Source: Lithodes maja | Lineage: Eukaryota > Arthropoda > Malacostraca > Decapoda > Lithodidae | Assembly: GCA_037953745.1 (NCBI GenBank) | Contig: JBAKBP010003108.1 | Coordinates: 96,425-160,424 of the forward strand | Length of the DNA stretch: 64,000 nucleotides | Direction of reading: 5' to 3' | Shown here: in pieces, positions 41,148 to 51,399 of the stretch | Layout: every line of letters starts with the position of its first letter | Position numbering within the stretch: the stretch's first letter is position 1 | Made by a program: the position numbers and the translations under genes | The notes under the pieces: generated by a model | Databases searched by the model: none | Told to the model about the DNA's origin: nothing | What the model saw: only the letters and a program-made list of their open reading frames with translations

Positions 41148-41151
41148 TTAA

Positions 41152-41588
41152 CCGAGTACACAAAATCACGACTAGCGTGAGTTACTGAACATATAATGTA
41201 TGTCACTAGGCTTGTGACTCCGACTATGTACAAAATAAAGTATGTGACATTTGACACTTGTTCTTAATATTGCAACCATAACTTAGGTATGCTGTGAAAA
41301 TTGCATAGGTAATAGTATTTTAGTATATATCACTCATATTACTCTTAAATAATATCTAAACATTAGCCTATGTTATCCCATCTTTCTTGACTAGAAAAAT
41401 ATATCTTTCTTAATTACTAGAGAAAAAGAAGATTAACAATGTAAATAGAGATCACAACCTTTGGTCTTACATATTTGCATATATATCACAAGTTTTCGGC
41501 GAAGGGGTGTTAGTGTCTTTGTAGTTACACATCCCCCCCCCCCCCCCTGTTTTGAAAACAACAGCTTATATCTACTAGCACAAAGATC
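41152..41588. other. DIRS non-coding stretch right of MITE 4
   Basis: AT-rich, with a run of about 16 C at 41531-41546. No coding sequence recognised. Confidence 0.4.
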
Positions 41589-42383
41589 TTACACCCGTTT
41601 CCGGAGGGCCACACAGGTGTGCTTTGGTCTTTCTAGGTGTACTGACAGATAGCGAGATAGAAAGGTATGATTGGAGGCCCATAAATTAGTTTCGGCAATA
41701 TCATCTACCGAATAATTATGTAAAAAGCGTAGGGACACCGGCCATTTACGAATGTCATGGGCTCTTACCACTAAGCCGGGATTGCTTTCCCTGATAACTT
41801 CTACGAGGAGGGCCGCCAACCTTCGCTTTGTAACCCGTGTACCTTTCGCAGATACCCATAGAGCTCCCGGTTGCTTAGGCTGGGATGCTCTGATTAAATT
41901 AATCAAGGCTTGTACTGGACATTGAATGTGGTGAGTATCGCCGCGTTTAAGGGCAGGTACAGTAAAGGAAGTAAAAACATGATCCTGATGTTCATTTTTG
42001 GCAACAAAAGAAGGAGATGGAGCAATCTGTACATCAGCATTGCGCCACCCAAATCTAAGGCAATTAGGTGTGTTACACATCACCGCCAACTCAGATACCC
42101 GATTACCTGAGGCAAGAGCCATAAAAAACACGGCTTTCTTAAGAATTAATTCAAAAGGTGGGTTCTTGGTGTATTTGGGGGAATAAAGCAATGCTAAAGT
42201 CTTCTCGAGTGACCAGGTAGGTGTGAGCTGGCGGGGTGGTGGACGAAGCCTGAAACATGCTCTCATGAAACCCTTTTCCTCCGCCGGTGGTATAGATAAA
42301 CCTGTTAGATCAAAAAGGGGGATCTTTATAGCTGACAAGTGTTTTTTTAAAGCGTTAACTGCTAGATGCTTATGTTCAAACAA
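41589..42383 (-). CDS. DIRS tyrosine recombinase
   Basis: Uninterrupted frame of 264 residues covering the catalytic part of a phage-integrase-type tyrosine recombinase. First Arg in GNRVSELAV (about residues 92-100), the H-x-x-R motif in RAHDIRKW (about 207-214), a downstream Trp/His position in WASNHTFLSRY, and the nucleophile Tyr in FLSRYLSV (about 240-247). In DIRS elements this enzyme integrates a circular DNA and replaces the DDE integrase. The N-terminal part overlaps another frame (42376-42795), so the start is uncertain; the full protein was probably longer. Confidence 0.9.
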   Translation of the reverse strand: MFEHKHLAVNALKKHLSAIKIPLFDLTGLSIPPAEEKGFMRACFRLRPPPRQLTPTWSLEKTLALLYSPKYTKNPPFELILKKAVFFMALASGNRVSELAVMCNTPNCLRFGWRNADVQIAPSPSFVAKNEHQDHVFTSFTVPALKRGDTHHIQCPVQALINLIRASQPKQPGALWVSAKGTRVTKRRLAALLVEVIRESNPGLVVRAHDIRKWPVSLRFLHNYSVDDIAETNLWASNHTFLSRYLSVHLERPKHTCVALRKRV

Positions 42384-43882
42384 ATAATCCAGGTATTTGA
42401 AAACTAATGCAACCGAAGTGTCTGTCTGAGAGGTTTCTACAACCCAAGTAGTGAAAGCACGCCAATGAGAAGAGTATTGTCGCTGGGTAGACTGTATATT
42501 GACCTATCAATTTAGCAGTTACACTCTGGCCATATTGGGGCAGCCACTTGGCTCTCTGAATGTCCAAAAAGCAAACGTCAGCGAGGTCTCTAGGTTTCCA
42601 ATTGTGTCCAAGTGGAAATATGATATCGGGAGTGATGTCGGGGTCCCGCACCACTTCTTTAACTGGTGGTACCACACCTGAGCCGGCCATAGAGGCGCAA
42701 TCATCGAGACTGCGCCCCGATAGCTCTGTAGCTTGTGAATTACCTGACACATGAGTGATGCGTCTGGAGGCGGAAACAGATATATGGAACTCCACTTGTT
42801 CCAGTCCACCATCAATGCGTCTGGTCCCCCCGCCAGGGTTGGTTCCTGGCGGGTCAGGTAAAGAGGGAGCTTGTGAGTCTCCCTGGACGCGAACAAATCC
42901 ACTTGTGGATGGTACATTGGAGCAATCACCTGATTGAGATGGTTTGCTTTATTGACCATTCGACCTTCGTACTCATTTGCCGGGATAGCGCGTCTGCCCA
43001 GACATTGGCTATGCCCGGGAGGTACGAAGAGTGTAAATGAATTTCTAAACTGTCTGCCAGTGTGAAAATCTCCTCTGATAGCGTGAGTAATGCCCGAGAC
43101 CTCGTTGACCCTTGCTTCTGAATGCACGATACTGCGTTCAGATTGTCCATTCGGAAAGCGATGGACTTGCCCCACAACGCCGGGCCGTGTGCCTGGAGGA
43201 AAAACAATGGGACTAGTAATTCTTGGACATTGATGAGACAGTCTAGGGATTGGGACCAAAGACCTTGACCCTGATGGCCTAGGCTTGACTGATAACCCCA
43301 GCCTATTGTCCCTGATGCATCGGTATCTACCCACACCGTCGGTGGAGGAGAGGTCCATGTTGTTACTGAATAGAGTGTCTCATGCTTCGCCCAGACCGCT
43401 AGTAAGTTGAGGATAAACCCTGGAATAGGCAATAACTCCCCCGCCGGCAAGAGCGGGAAATGTTTGTTGCCTTCCAGTATTAATCTCTTTACTCTCAACC
43501 GGCCCAACTTTATTTCCTGGAGGAGCGACTCTATTTCTAGAGATACATGAGTGGTTGCTCGTGGGAGGCGCAATTGAGGTCGTCTGATCCGCCTCCAGGT
43601 TATGCCCTTGCGGGCCACTGTCCGAGCCCAAGTCCGCCGCGGCCACGCTTTGTGACATACTCTGAAAGTCCCTGTGAGGGTAGACTTGTCCGGCGTTACT
43701 GAGCTTTGACCTAACTTGTTAAAGTGTGATTGGAGACTTACAAAAGATTTAGTTTTTTGACTGGGTAGGTGTGGGGTTGGACGCCTGGCTAGCGGAGGCT
43801 GAACCTTGTGATTTAGAGGTAGAACCCTGACCTGATTTATATTTATGGTATGGATTGGTCCACTTACCAGGTTTGGTACCAC
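42376..43882 (-). pseudogene. DIRS RNase H and linker to the recombinase, frameshifted
   Basis: Several overlapping frames. 43882-42926 carries RNase H: VWVDTDASGTIGWG (43330-43290), NVQELLVPLFFL (Glu), FRMDNLNAVSCI (Asp) and IANVWADALSR (final Asp, about 42990). 43358-42519 carries the DIRS-typical linker: DLFASRETHKLPLY, DALMVDWNKWSSIYLFPPP and MIAPLWPAQVWYHQL. 42795-42376 leads towards the recombinase. At least two frameshifts separate them. Upstream of RNase H only LGRLRVKRLILEGNKHFPLLPA, typical of the RT-to-RNase H junction, is seen. The RT palm with its YxDD box is missing, which suggests an internal deletion at about 43650-43760. Confidence 0.8.
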
Positions 43883-46247
43883 CTTTACTCTTAGAGGTCT
43901 CAGTGCCTTTGGAGTGCTGTGGCTTAGGGGGAAAAAACTTATTACCTTGATGGGGAGTTTTAAATTGCTGCTTTGGTTTGGAGAAAAGCTTTGGAAACTT
44001 GAACTCTTTAGGTGCCGAACTTGCGGCGGTCCGAGACGTGGCTAGGTTGTAAACCGTACTCCAGACATCAGGGCAAAGCAATGAGGGTGTCAAAACCTCA
44101 GACATAAGAACTCGGCGGGCAATAGCGTCCGGTAATTTCTTAACAAAATGGACTCTTAGGTCCTGGCTAGCCCGAACCGCCTCAAACAAGGCGACTCTGA
44201 TGTCTCCCAAAGATTGAACTGCATTCTGGAGCATGATTCTACGTGATAGTTCCAGAGCCTTACACGCATTCTCGTCTCGGATCGCCGCAATGGTTCTAAG
44301 CAGGGATTGGGAGAGCTGACGAGATAACAGTGCCTGCGACAATAGCCGTAACGCTTTCTGCCTCAAACGAAAGTCTTTTTCGAGCTGAGTTTGAGGAGGA
44401 GTACAAAAGGGATCTATGTCTCTAATCTGGAGACGTGGGGCAGAAATGAAAGTGAGGATAGGTTCTGGGACTCCGCCGGCTTTGACCACCGGAAGGGAGA
44501 ACCAACCATGAGTTTCCTTGGGGATCTGATGTGAGGCTTTGTTAGTAATTGTCGAGGCATACTGTCTCAACTCTGACTGCCACTCCACCCAAGGCCCCAG
44601 CCCTGTCTGCCCTATGTGTAAGACCGGGTGACCAAAAGGATCAAGCTGCGGGGTTGTATCCAACTCCTGGGTTAATGAGGACAGCGCTTTGACGTCATTC
44701 ATGCCATCAGTGCGTGACCAATCAGCATAGAGTTTAGCTGACGAGGCAGGTGGAAGGGCCGGGGCCGAGGAATAAATGAAGTAATCAGGGTTAAAGAGAT
44801 TGGGTACTGCCTTAACTGGTATATCTAAGGTCCTACCAGACGAGTCCAGAGCTCGTAATTTCTTATGCTTATTAATTTGTATTTCCCACTCAGCAGGGAC
44901 CGGTTGCTCTCCCGACAAAGTAGTTACTGCCAGCGCCGGATTGAGAGCACAAAATTTGGACCATGAGACATCCTGACCATACAAAAGGGGCATAGGTCCC
45001 GGATGGGTAGGGATTTTGTCTAAAGTGGGAGGAATGACATCAGATATCAGTTGTACATTAGTTGTGGTGATAGGTGATGACTGCGTAACAAAGGTACTAG
45101 CTGTTGACAGACTATGAGGTAGCGTTACGTTAACTTCCTGTTTCGCCGGCACAGGGGCTGGCTCAAGAGAACGAACTGGCTTTGGCGGGAGAGCATCTGG
45201 CACACCCGAACCGACAGATGTATGGGAAGTACTAGGAGCAGAATTACTAGCATCGTTATGAGCCATCAATTTAGCTAACATACCCTCAAAAGCTTGCTCT
45301 AGGTAAACTTTGGTAACAAAACAAGACTCGGAAGATATGGACCCCCTATCTGACCCGCTGTGTGTAATAGACATATTGAGGCAACGCTGAGGTCGGTTAC
45401 TAGTGTGTTCATTAGGTTGTGCGGATGGAATATATGCAACATCCGACTCACCTTCCGCTTCCACCTCGCTGGGGTGCACAGAGTCCAAAGCGTCCAGGTT
45501 CAAGTCCGGAGCTGCGGAAAAATCACATGGGGCCCCTAGTATCGTGGGGTGATTAGTGACATGGTTAAGCATATCTTGAGGATTAAGATCAAGCATAGGT
45601 ATTTCCTGAGGAGTAGGTACATGTGTAGGTATTGGTGGAGGATTAACAATTGCTTGGGGGAACACTGACTGAGACAATACCCGTTGGTGCCCCACACAAC
45701 CACTAGATAGGCGTTCACCTCTATTATCTAAAGAGACGCTAGTATCCGACTCGTCCACCACCCTATAACCCTGGTACTCGTCTGCTAACACTTTTGGTGG
45801 CAAACCTTGAACCTTGGCATGACTAGAAACCTGTGGGATTACCAAGTCCTGCTTGTTTAACTTAGAGGTAGTAAGCACATTGAGAACATCACCCCGAGTT
45901 GCTGCCTCATCCTCCGGTCCCACCACCGAGCTGCCGGATTGAATGTCAGGCTTAGCGGAGGTGGAAGCTGAGGAAGACTTACTATGCTCGGTTCTACGCC
46001 GGGAACCAACATCAGCAGACCCCGAACGAGATTTCTTGCTATGTCGTTCGGAGGACGACTTCCGAGAAGAGGATGTTGACTCTTCCGCCTTTCTCTTCCG
46101 GCTAGAAGAGGAAGTCTTGGTCCGGTGAGTCGGGGAGGACGTCTTGCTAGTCCCCGGCGACTTGGACTGTGGCTGGCGGCTGTGGCTGGGGGGTTCAGTC
46201 CCTTCACTGTCACTACTGTCACTTGAGCTAATATGTTCCTTTGACAT
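43749..46247 (-). CDS. DIRS gag-like protein
   Basis: Uninterrupted frame of 832 residues starting MSKEHISSSDSSDSE. Residues 1-100 are Ser/Arg/Lys-rich; 150-400 are low complexity with Pro/Ser; 430-720 is the most protein-like part (DVSWSKFCALNPAL, AKLYADWSRTDG, LRLLSQALLSRQLSQSLLRTIA). The C-terminus is Lys/Gln/Ser-rich and may bind nucleic acid. I recognise no zinc knuckle. The role as structural protein is inferred from its position as the long ORF before pol in a DIRS element. Ten bases separate its start from the stop of the preceding Cys-rich ORF. Confidence 0.8.
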   Translation of the reverse strand: MSKEHISSSDSSDSEGTEPPSHSRQPQSKSPGTSKTSSPTHRTKTSSSSRKRKAEESTSSSRKSSSERHSKKSRSGSADVGSRRRTEHSKSSSASTSAKPDIQSGSSVVGPEDEAATRGDVLNVLTTSKLNKQDLVIPQVSSHAKVQGLPPKVLADEYQGYRVVDESDTSVSLDNRGERLSSGCVGHQRVLSQSVFPQAIVNPPPIPTHVPTPQEIPMLDLNPQDMLNHVTNHPTILGAPCDFSAAPDLNLDALDSVHPSEVEAEGESDVAYIPSAQPNEHTSNRPQRCLNMSITHSGSDRGSISSESCFVTKVYLEQAFEGMLAKLMAHNDASNSAPSTSHTSVGSGVPDALPPKPVRSLEPAPVPAKQEVNVTLPHSLSTASTFVTQSSPITTTNVQLISDVIPPTLDKIPTHPGPMPLLYGQDVSWSKFCALNPALAVTTLSGEQPVPAEWEIQINKHKKLRALDSSGRTLDIPVKAVPNLFNPDYFIYSSAPALPPASSAKLYADWSRTDGMNDVKALSSLTQELDTTPQLDPFGHPVLHIGQTGLGPWVEWQSELRQYASTITNKASHQIPKETHGWFSLPVVKAGGVPEPILTFISAPRLQIRDIDPFCTPPQTQLEKDFRLRQKALRLLSQALLSRQLSQSLLRTIAAIRDENACKALELSRRIMLQNAVQSLGDIRVALFEAVRASQDLRVHFVKKLPDAIARRVLMSEVLTPSLLCPDVWSTVYNLATSRTAASSAPKEFKFPKLFSKPKQQFKTPHQGNKFFPPKPQHSKGTETSKSKGGTKPGKWTNPYHKYKSGQGSTSKSQGSASASQASNPTPTQSKN

Positions 46248-46256
46248 AAACTTAGG

Positions 46257-46742
46257 TTAAGTTTTACTATCTTTGGGAGATTTACTGGTGAAAGCCCTGC
46301 GAGATTTAGGCAAGAGAGGGGCAGGGGGTTCTTTGACAGTTAAGTATTCCCACAATTCTAGGTCGTCACACATCAAAGACTTATGTGCGACCTCAGTACA
46401 GTAATTCTTAAAAGCAATTCTGATTGCATTCAGAGAAATTAAGCAAGATTTATCTTTGTCAAACAGTAAGCCATGCCGGAGCTCAGTGCAGGTCTTGCAC
46501 TTCTTGGACCACCAGGTCCCACGAGAATGATCCAGGCATGGCACACACCGGATACAATGTGAGTGATTAAAAATTGGAAACTCATAACAAGATTTAGTAA
46601 CACAAAGAGGTACAAAGGGCATGGTAGTGACAAACCCCCCAGCCAGATTGGTTGTCCCCTTGTCCGTGCTCCTCGCCGGAAGTGGTGGTGATCTGGAAAA
46701 TAATTTCCAGGAATCAATGCTCATAAGGATAAACCGAAACAT
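46257..46742 (-). CDS. Small Cys-rich ORF at the head of the DIRS element
   Basis: 161 residues, start at 46742 (MFRFILMSIDSW) or at the inner Met of LMSIDSW. A Cys cluster lies at about residues 48-86: CVTKSC, HCIRCVPCLDH, WWSKKCKTC. It resembles a zinc-binding arrangement of C-x2-C pairs. The C-terminus is basic (LLPKSRRAFTSKSPKDSKT). It ends ten bases before the gag start and is on the same strand, so it would be the first cistron of the transcript. I know no named family for it. It could also be an upstream extension of gag displaced by a stop. Confidence 0.6.
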   Translation of the reverse strand: MFRFILMSIDSWKLFSRSPPLPARSTDKGTTNLAGGFVTTMPFVPLCVTKSCYEFPIFNHSHCIRCVPCLDHSRGTWWSKKCKTCTELRHGLLFDKDKSCLISLNAIRIAFKNYCTEVAHKSLMCDDLELWEYLTVKEPPAPLLPKSRRAFTSKSPKDSKT

Positions 46743-48040
46743 TCACATATGTTATTTGATATCCCCGGCCCTGCCGAGAAAACAGAGCGTCCTAACAGGA
46801 TCAGTCTATTTTCCCGACTGGGCCACACTCTTAATCATGCCTGAAGTTGCACAAAAAGAGGGGTGAGGACTAAATGTAATATAATTGACACTGATTAGTA
46901 GTATCAATAAATCCATTGCCCATTGTTTTTTCGTCCTACCTACTCGCCGGGGCGAAGACTAGTAGTGATAAGGTCTGTATACTACCTAATCTTGATAGTA
47001 ACCCAAAAGAAAAAAACACACAGGGTTGCATATAATGACACTTATAATTTTTAGTAGTATCAATAAACCCATTGACTATTGTTTTTCCATCCTATCTACT
47101 CGCTGGGGCGAAGACACAGTAGTGAGAGGTCCGTATACTACCTAATCTTGATAGTAAACCAAAACAAAACACAGTCACAAACTTGTGTGTCCCGCCGGGA
47201 ACAAGTAACCCTAGCGAGACAGGCTAGTCCTCCCGGCAACGCCGGAATATCCCCAGGAGGTTGACACCCCCCGCCGGGAAAAAAGTGGTATTAGACCACT
47301 ATGGGAACTGGGACTTGTCCAATGTCCACCGAAGCAGACTCCTGGCGGTCACTAAGCAGTGAGAGCGCCGGGAAAGGACACCCAACCCGTTGTGTTAAGT
47401 ACCCAGACCATTGGGCGACGAAAAACACAACCACAGCAATAAACAGGGCGTCCCCTGTCATCCTCGTACTTGCCAAAACACAACAAGTACTGAGGAAGCA
47501 AGGCTATAATACACAATATATAATCATAAAGTAATAAACTTAGCCTAAACAAGCTATACCCCTAACAGAGGCAGACTACGAGGCCTTGGGTAACCGCAGA
47601 GGGGCTCCCACGACGACGACGCCACCACACGTTGGCCCAGGGGCAGGGCAAGGCTCCAGGAAGTCCCACAACTACGTGTGACAACTTTTAGAGCCTACAA
47701 ACACCGCACAAAACGCACAGAACCTGGGAACATCTTCAGCAGGAAAAAACCCAGTAAAATAGCCTCCTAACTAGTTTAAGTTAACACGGAAACTGAAAAA
47801 GAAAAGTTAGACATGCGAGGCGTCCACCCAATCGGGCTGCTTGGACGCTCAAAAAGTACCCTTATAATACACTCTCCCTGCGATAATACTGCTCGGTTTA
47901 GCAAGCTAGCTAATCTAAACCTGTCACAGAACGTCTCGGTTAATACAAATGAGTAAGGACTCACGAGAAGACGAAAGGGAACGACGAATACAGCAGCTCA
48001 CTAAAACACGTCCGAGCGGTATTTTCGCAGGTAGAAGAAG
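46743..48040 (-). other. DIRS 5' untranslated region with a 156-bp tandem duplication
   Basis: No coding sequence. 46880-47030 and 47036-47180 are two copies of one unit (GTATCAATAAA, CTACTCGC.GGGGCGAAGAC, GTATACTACCTAATCTTGAT), at a spacing of 156 bases. GC-rich segments with CGCCGGGAA follow (47190-47400). I saw no firm promoter. Confidence 0.6.
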
Positions 48041-48347
48041 GACGAAATGATGCGCGGGTCCCGACATCAGGCTGCGCACACCAAGAATATCCACGATTGT
48101 TGGAAGCTGTTTTTGACAACTTTAGTGTATTATTATTATTTTTTATTTTTTCTAAAAGTTTTTTCTTTAGTGTAGTGGTACCCGATCATTATGGCGATTC
48201 CATAAGAGATTAAGTGTGCACTTATGATGCGGGCCCCATCAAGCTACCTGCGCAGGCATTTCAAATGTGCGAAATGCATGGAGTTTGAAAGGGTGCCTTC
48301 CTTTAAGGCAGTTCGTCAATGATGAAGGGGACACTATTAAATAACTT
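48041..48347 (-). repeat. DIRS 5' terminal repeat
   Basis: Inverted copy of 39885-40158. Ends ACTATTAAAT at about 48347. It contains TGGTACCCGATCATTA (48177-48193), which is missing from the other repeat. Confidence 0.82.
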
Positions 48348-48982
48348 CAGTAATCGTTTGACAATGTCACTTCTCCTTCTCGGTTTCTTGCTCGTTCTCC
48401 TACACTCACTCACGCTGGACCTGGGGAATATAGTTAAAGTTTCTCATACTGAAGGACTGACCAACATCTTTCCAAGAGTAAGAGGTAAGTTAGTTTGCTT
48501 TGTGGTGGCTTGTGAATTATCACACAATTGTTGAACTTCGTCAGAGCATCAGACAAAGTAAAACAAGAGCTAGATGATTCAGCAAGTCTGGGGGTGTTTC
48601 TTGTTGAGGAATAGCTCTGGCCTGAGTTTTTTTTTTTTGGCCGATTCACTCTTTCAACACTAAGTCCCTTAAGAGGTATTACAGACATTGGGGGGTCGCA
48701 ATATGTCTTGGATTTAGCAGTTACTTCTAATTTGTCAAATAGTTCAATTTCCTATCCGGCATAATAACCTAGTTGGTTCGACTGTCCTCTACCTTCAACA
48801 CAATAATTGAGTGGTGTCGGATGCCTAAATTGACTATTACGACAATCTTCAGAATTTGTAACTATCCTTTCTTCTTGGTATCATCGTCAGCAGGCACCGA
48901 TAACTGGGAAAGGGAATACATTATTCAAACATGTTGTAATGAAAATATTTTCACAAGATAGCATTGAAAATGGAAATGAGAT
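48348..48982. other. No recognisable feature
   Basis: About 630 bases between the DIRS element and the Harbinger-like transposase. It could hold the 3' end of the latter transposon; no terminal repeat was identified. Confidence 0.4.
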
Positions 48983-50074
48983 TTAATTGATAAAAAACTT
49001 GTGTGAAACCTGTGGCAGAAATTGTGGGAAAAAAATTGAAAACAGTAATACAGAAAAAGCAGCAATAACAGTAATAATTAAGATAGACACTAACCTGCTT
49101 GACATGATTCCAAATGCATTTTCAACCACACGTCTTGCTCGTGACAAACTGTAGTTGAAGATTCTGAATTCCATCGTTAGGCCTTGGCTTTGGGTACGGC
49201 TTCATCAGCCACGTTCTCAGTGCAAAGGCATCATCCCCCATCAGGAAGTAAGGCATGGGCTTGTTGTCGTTAGGTAGTGTTTCAGGTTCTGGCAAACCCA
49301 AGGTATCATTTTCCAATAGATCTCGTATGCCGATGTTCTGGAACAATCCTCTGTCTGAAGCAGATCCTTGGGCCCCACATCACAATACAAAAATGTGTAG
49401 TCTGCATCCACCAATGCCATCACAATGATAGAATGAAACCCTTTGTAATAACTACAGTACAGTGACCCACCACCATGAGGTTTTTTGATAGCCACATGTT
49501 TAACATCGATAGCGCCAATGCAATTATGGAAATTCCATCTTCTTGAGAATTCATCGGCAACATTCTTCCACTCGGCTGGTGTGTTTGGGCAATCGAGTAC
49601 CCTCTCTCCATACTGCTGTATGATTGACTCACACACTTCCGGCACAATCTTGGAAATTATATTATGGGCTATCCGGAAAGTGTAGGCCAGACTCTTGTAA
49701 CTTTCACCAGTGGCCAGGTACCTGAGTGTGACTGCCAGTCGCAAACACACAGGTAGTGCTGCTCTCCAAAAAGTATCGTGCTTCTCAATAAAAGGCCAAA
49801 CCTTTTCCACTACTTCCTTAAACAATGATGGCTCCATTCTCGTAAAATTTCTGAAACTGCTTAGATTTTCAGCTTCAATCTCCTTCATGAGAGTGTTGTA
49901 CACACCATGCTTGGTCTGCCGCAGCAACCAATCCCTTGTCTAACCTAAAATTTTCTTCTCTTTTTCTTCCATATCCTCCTGGAGCGCCAACAGCATAGCT
50001 AAGTTCAAGCGCAGTTCCTGCTTATGTAACTGCAACTGCAGGAGCTCCATATTTGGTTCATAATGGAAGTCCAT
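48983..50074 (-). pseudogene. PIF/Harbinger-type transposase, broken
   Basis: Minus-strand start at MDFHYEPNMELLQL (50074). A stop after KKKILG (about 49940) is followed by TRDWLLRQTKHGVYNTLMKEIE in the same frame. The 228-residue frame 49927-49241 holds LAVTLRYLATGESYKSLAYTFRI, CIGAIDVKHVAIKKP (first Asp) and SIIVMALVDADYTFLYCDVG (second Asp), typical of DDE_Tnp_4. A shift near 49360 leads to NKPMPYFLMGDDAFALRTWLMKPYP, and another near 49170 to FNYSLSRARRVVENAFGIMSSR (Glu). All three catalytic residues are recognisable, but the gene has at least one stop and two shifts. No Myb-like partner ORF is nearby. Confidence 0.88.
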
Positions 50075-50744
50075 TTTGACACAGTAAACAAGCGTTGCAT
50101 ACTGACGGCTTTGCTCGAAGGTGGGCCATATCTATGCTGGCCAGTTGTGATTACCTGCTAACTGGGGAATGCAGTCGCAATTTCATTCACAGACAGTATG
50201 CTTGTGTTTGGAGACAGTTCGATTGTGTTCAGAGACAGTTCGTTTGTGTTCGGAGAAGTGTTGAAGAAATATCGCCGCAATGTTGAATATATTCAAACGT
50301 GTTCAGAGTAATTGGAGAACACTGTCGAAGGAAGTCAAACAAATGTTCGCCAACAAGCTTCAGATTTGTACAAATCGTTGACAAGTTTCATGAAAAATTA
50401 AATTTATGGTTTTTCAGCCTAGATTCGCCTGAACCTTATTCGGCCGTTATTCGCCGAATGCAATTCGTAAATGTGAAACAGGTGCTATTGTGTACAGTAG
50501 CCTACAATAATGTCGAACACATAGTCTTTCACATACTTTCATTGGAAATGTGTGTCTTCTAAGATATCATTAATTAGCATAAGGAAGAACCCCCTCTTTG
50601 ATTCTTGAGAAAATTGGTTGTGGAATCATATTATTGTAAGATTTGCCCTAATACTTTTTGAAGTATTTGAAGGTCTATTTGATGGATACTATGTAAATTT
50701 ACCCAAGTGAACACAATATTTTCACAGATAAGGTTTGGGATTTG

Positions 50745-50745
<1 letters not shown>
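50075..50745. other. Non-coding, with a short internal tandem repeat
   Basis: At 50195-50265 a 20-21-bp unit (GTGTTCAGAGACAGTTCG-like) is repeated three times. Otherwise no feature was recognised. Confidence 0.45.

Positions 50746-50776
<31 letters not shown>
50746..50776. repeat. (GT)n microsatellite
   Basis: About 15 uninterrupted GT units. Confidence 0.95.
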
Positions 50777-50777
<1 letters not shown>

Positions 50778-50869
50778 AAGTGGAAAATTATGAAAGGTGA
50801 AAACAAATATTGTTTATTTATACAACTCAAATAAAAGTTATTATCAATAAGTAAACATGAAATAAAGTC

Positions 50870-51130
50870 TTCACCGAATACACATTTGTTTACTTTAGCT
50901 TATTGAGGGTATTTAGTTTCATGAGTATTTTCAAGTTTTTCGGCGTTATTTTTTTAATATCTTATTGTTTCCTGTTGCTACGTAGCATAATTTTACTTCA
51001 TTTCAAAGAGCATAGGGGTAAACTTAAGATATTTTAGAACACTACTACTGACTCTCTAAATAATTAATCTAGAAGCAATTACTGAATTTCGAGAAGTCCC
51101 ACTCTCCATCGACATAATGCATTTGCCAAT
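50870..51130. repeat. Dispersed repeat, copy 1
   Basis: Shares ordered blocks with 53040-53310: TCTTATTGTTT.CTG, ACGTAGCATAAT, TTTTAGAACACT, AATAATT.ATCTAGAA.CAATTA and CCCACTCTCCA.GACATAATGC. Diverged, with indels. Family not known. Confidence 0.65.
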
Positions 51131-51399
51131 ATTGACTCGGAAATTTTTCGCTCGAATTGATAGACTGATTGCAAATGGCAATTAGCACTGCCGGTTGATT
51201 GGGCAATTGATCTCCCTTTGTTATCAGCGGAAAAGAAAGCGTTTGGAATTGTCTATGATATATCAGATGTTGAAGTCTACGTGCCTTCATCATTTCCCCG
51301 GATACTGCGGATACAACACCACAAGATAATTTGTTTTTTTCATTCTCAATCCTACTATATTTCTTACCTGCAGTGAAACGCCAGTCAAAATTGGCCGTG

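Larger units (their letters stand above)
39835..48347 (-). mobile_element. DIRS-type tyrosine-recombinase retroelement
   Basis: Inverted terminal repeats (39885-40158 against the complement of 48041-48345), no LTRs and no target duplication. On the minus strand, in order: 5' repeat, small Cys-rich ORF, gag-like ORF, RNase H, tyrosine recombinase, internal complementary region (40221-40331) and 3' repeat. The internal region is the complement of the 39835-39912 end joined directly to that of the other end. This is the junction expected of a DIRS circular intermediate, and it lies next to the 3' repeat as in DIRS-1. The RT domain is not visible, and several frames overlap or are shifted, so this copy is defective. 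MITE 4 is inserted between the complementary region and the recombinase. Confidence 0.88.
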
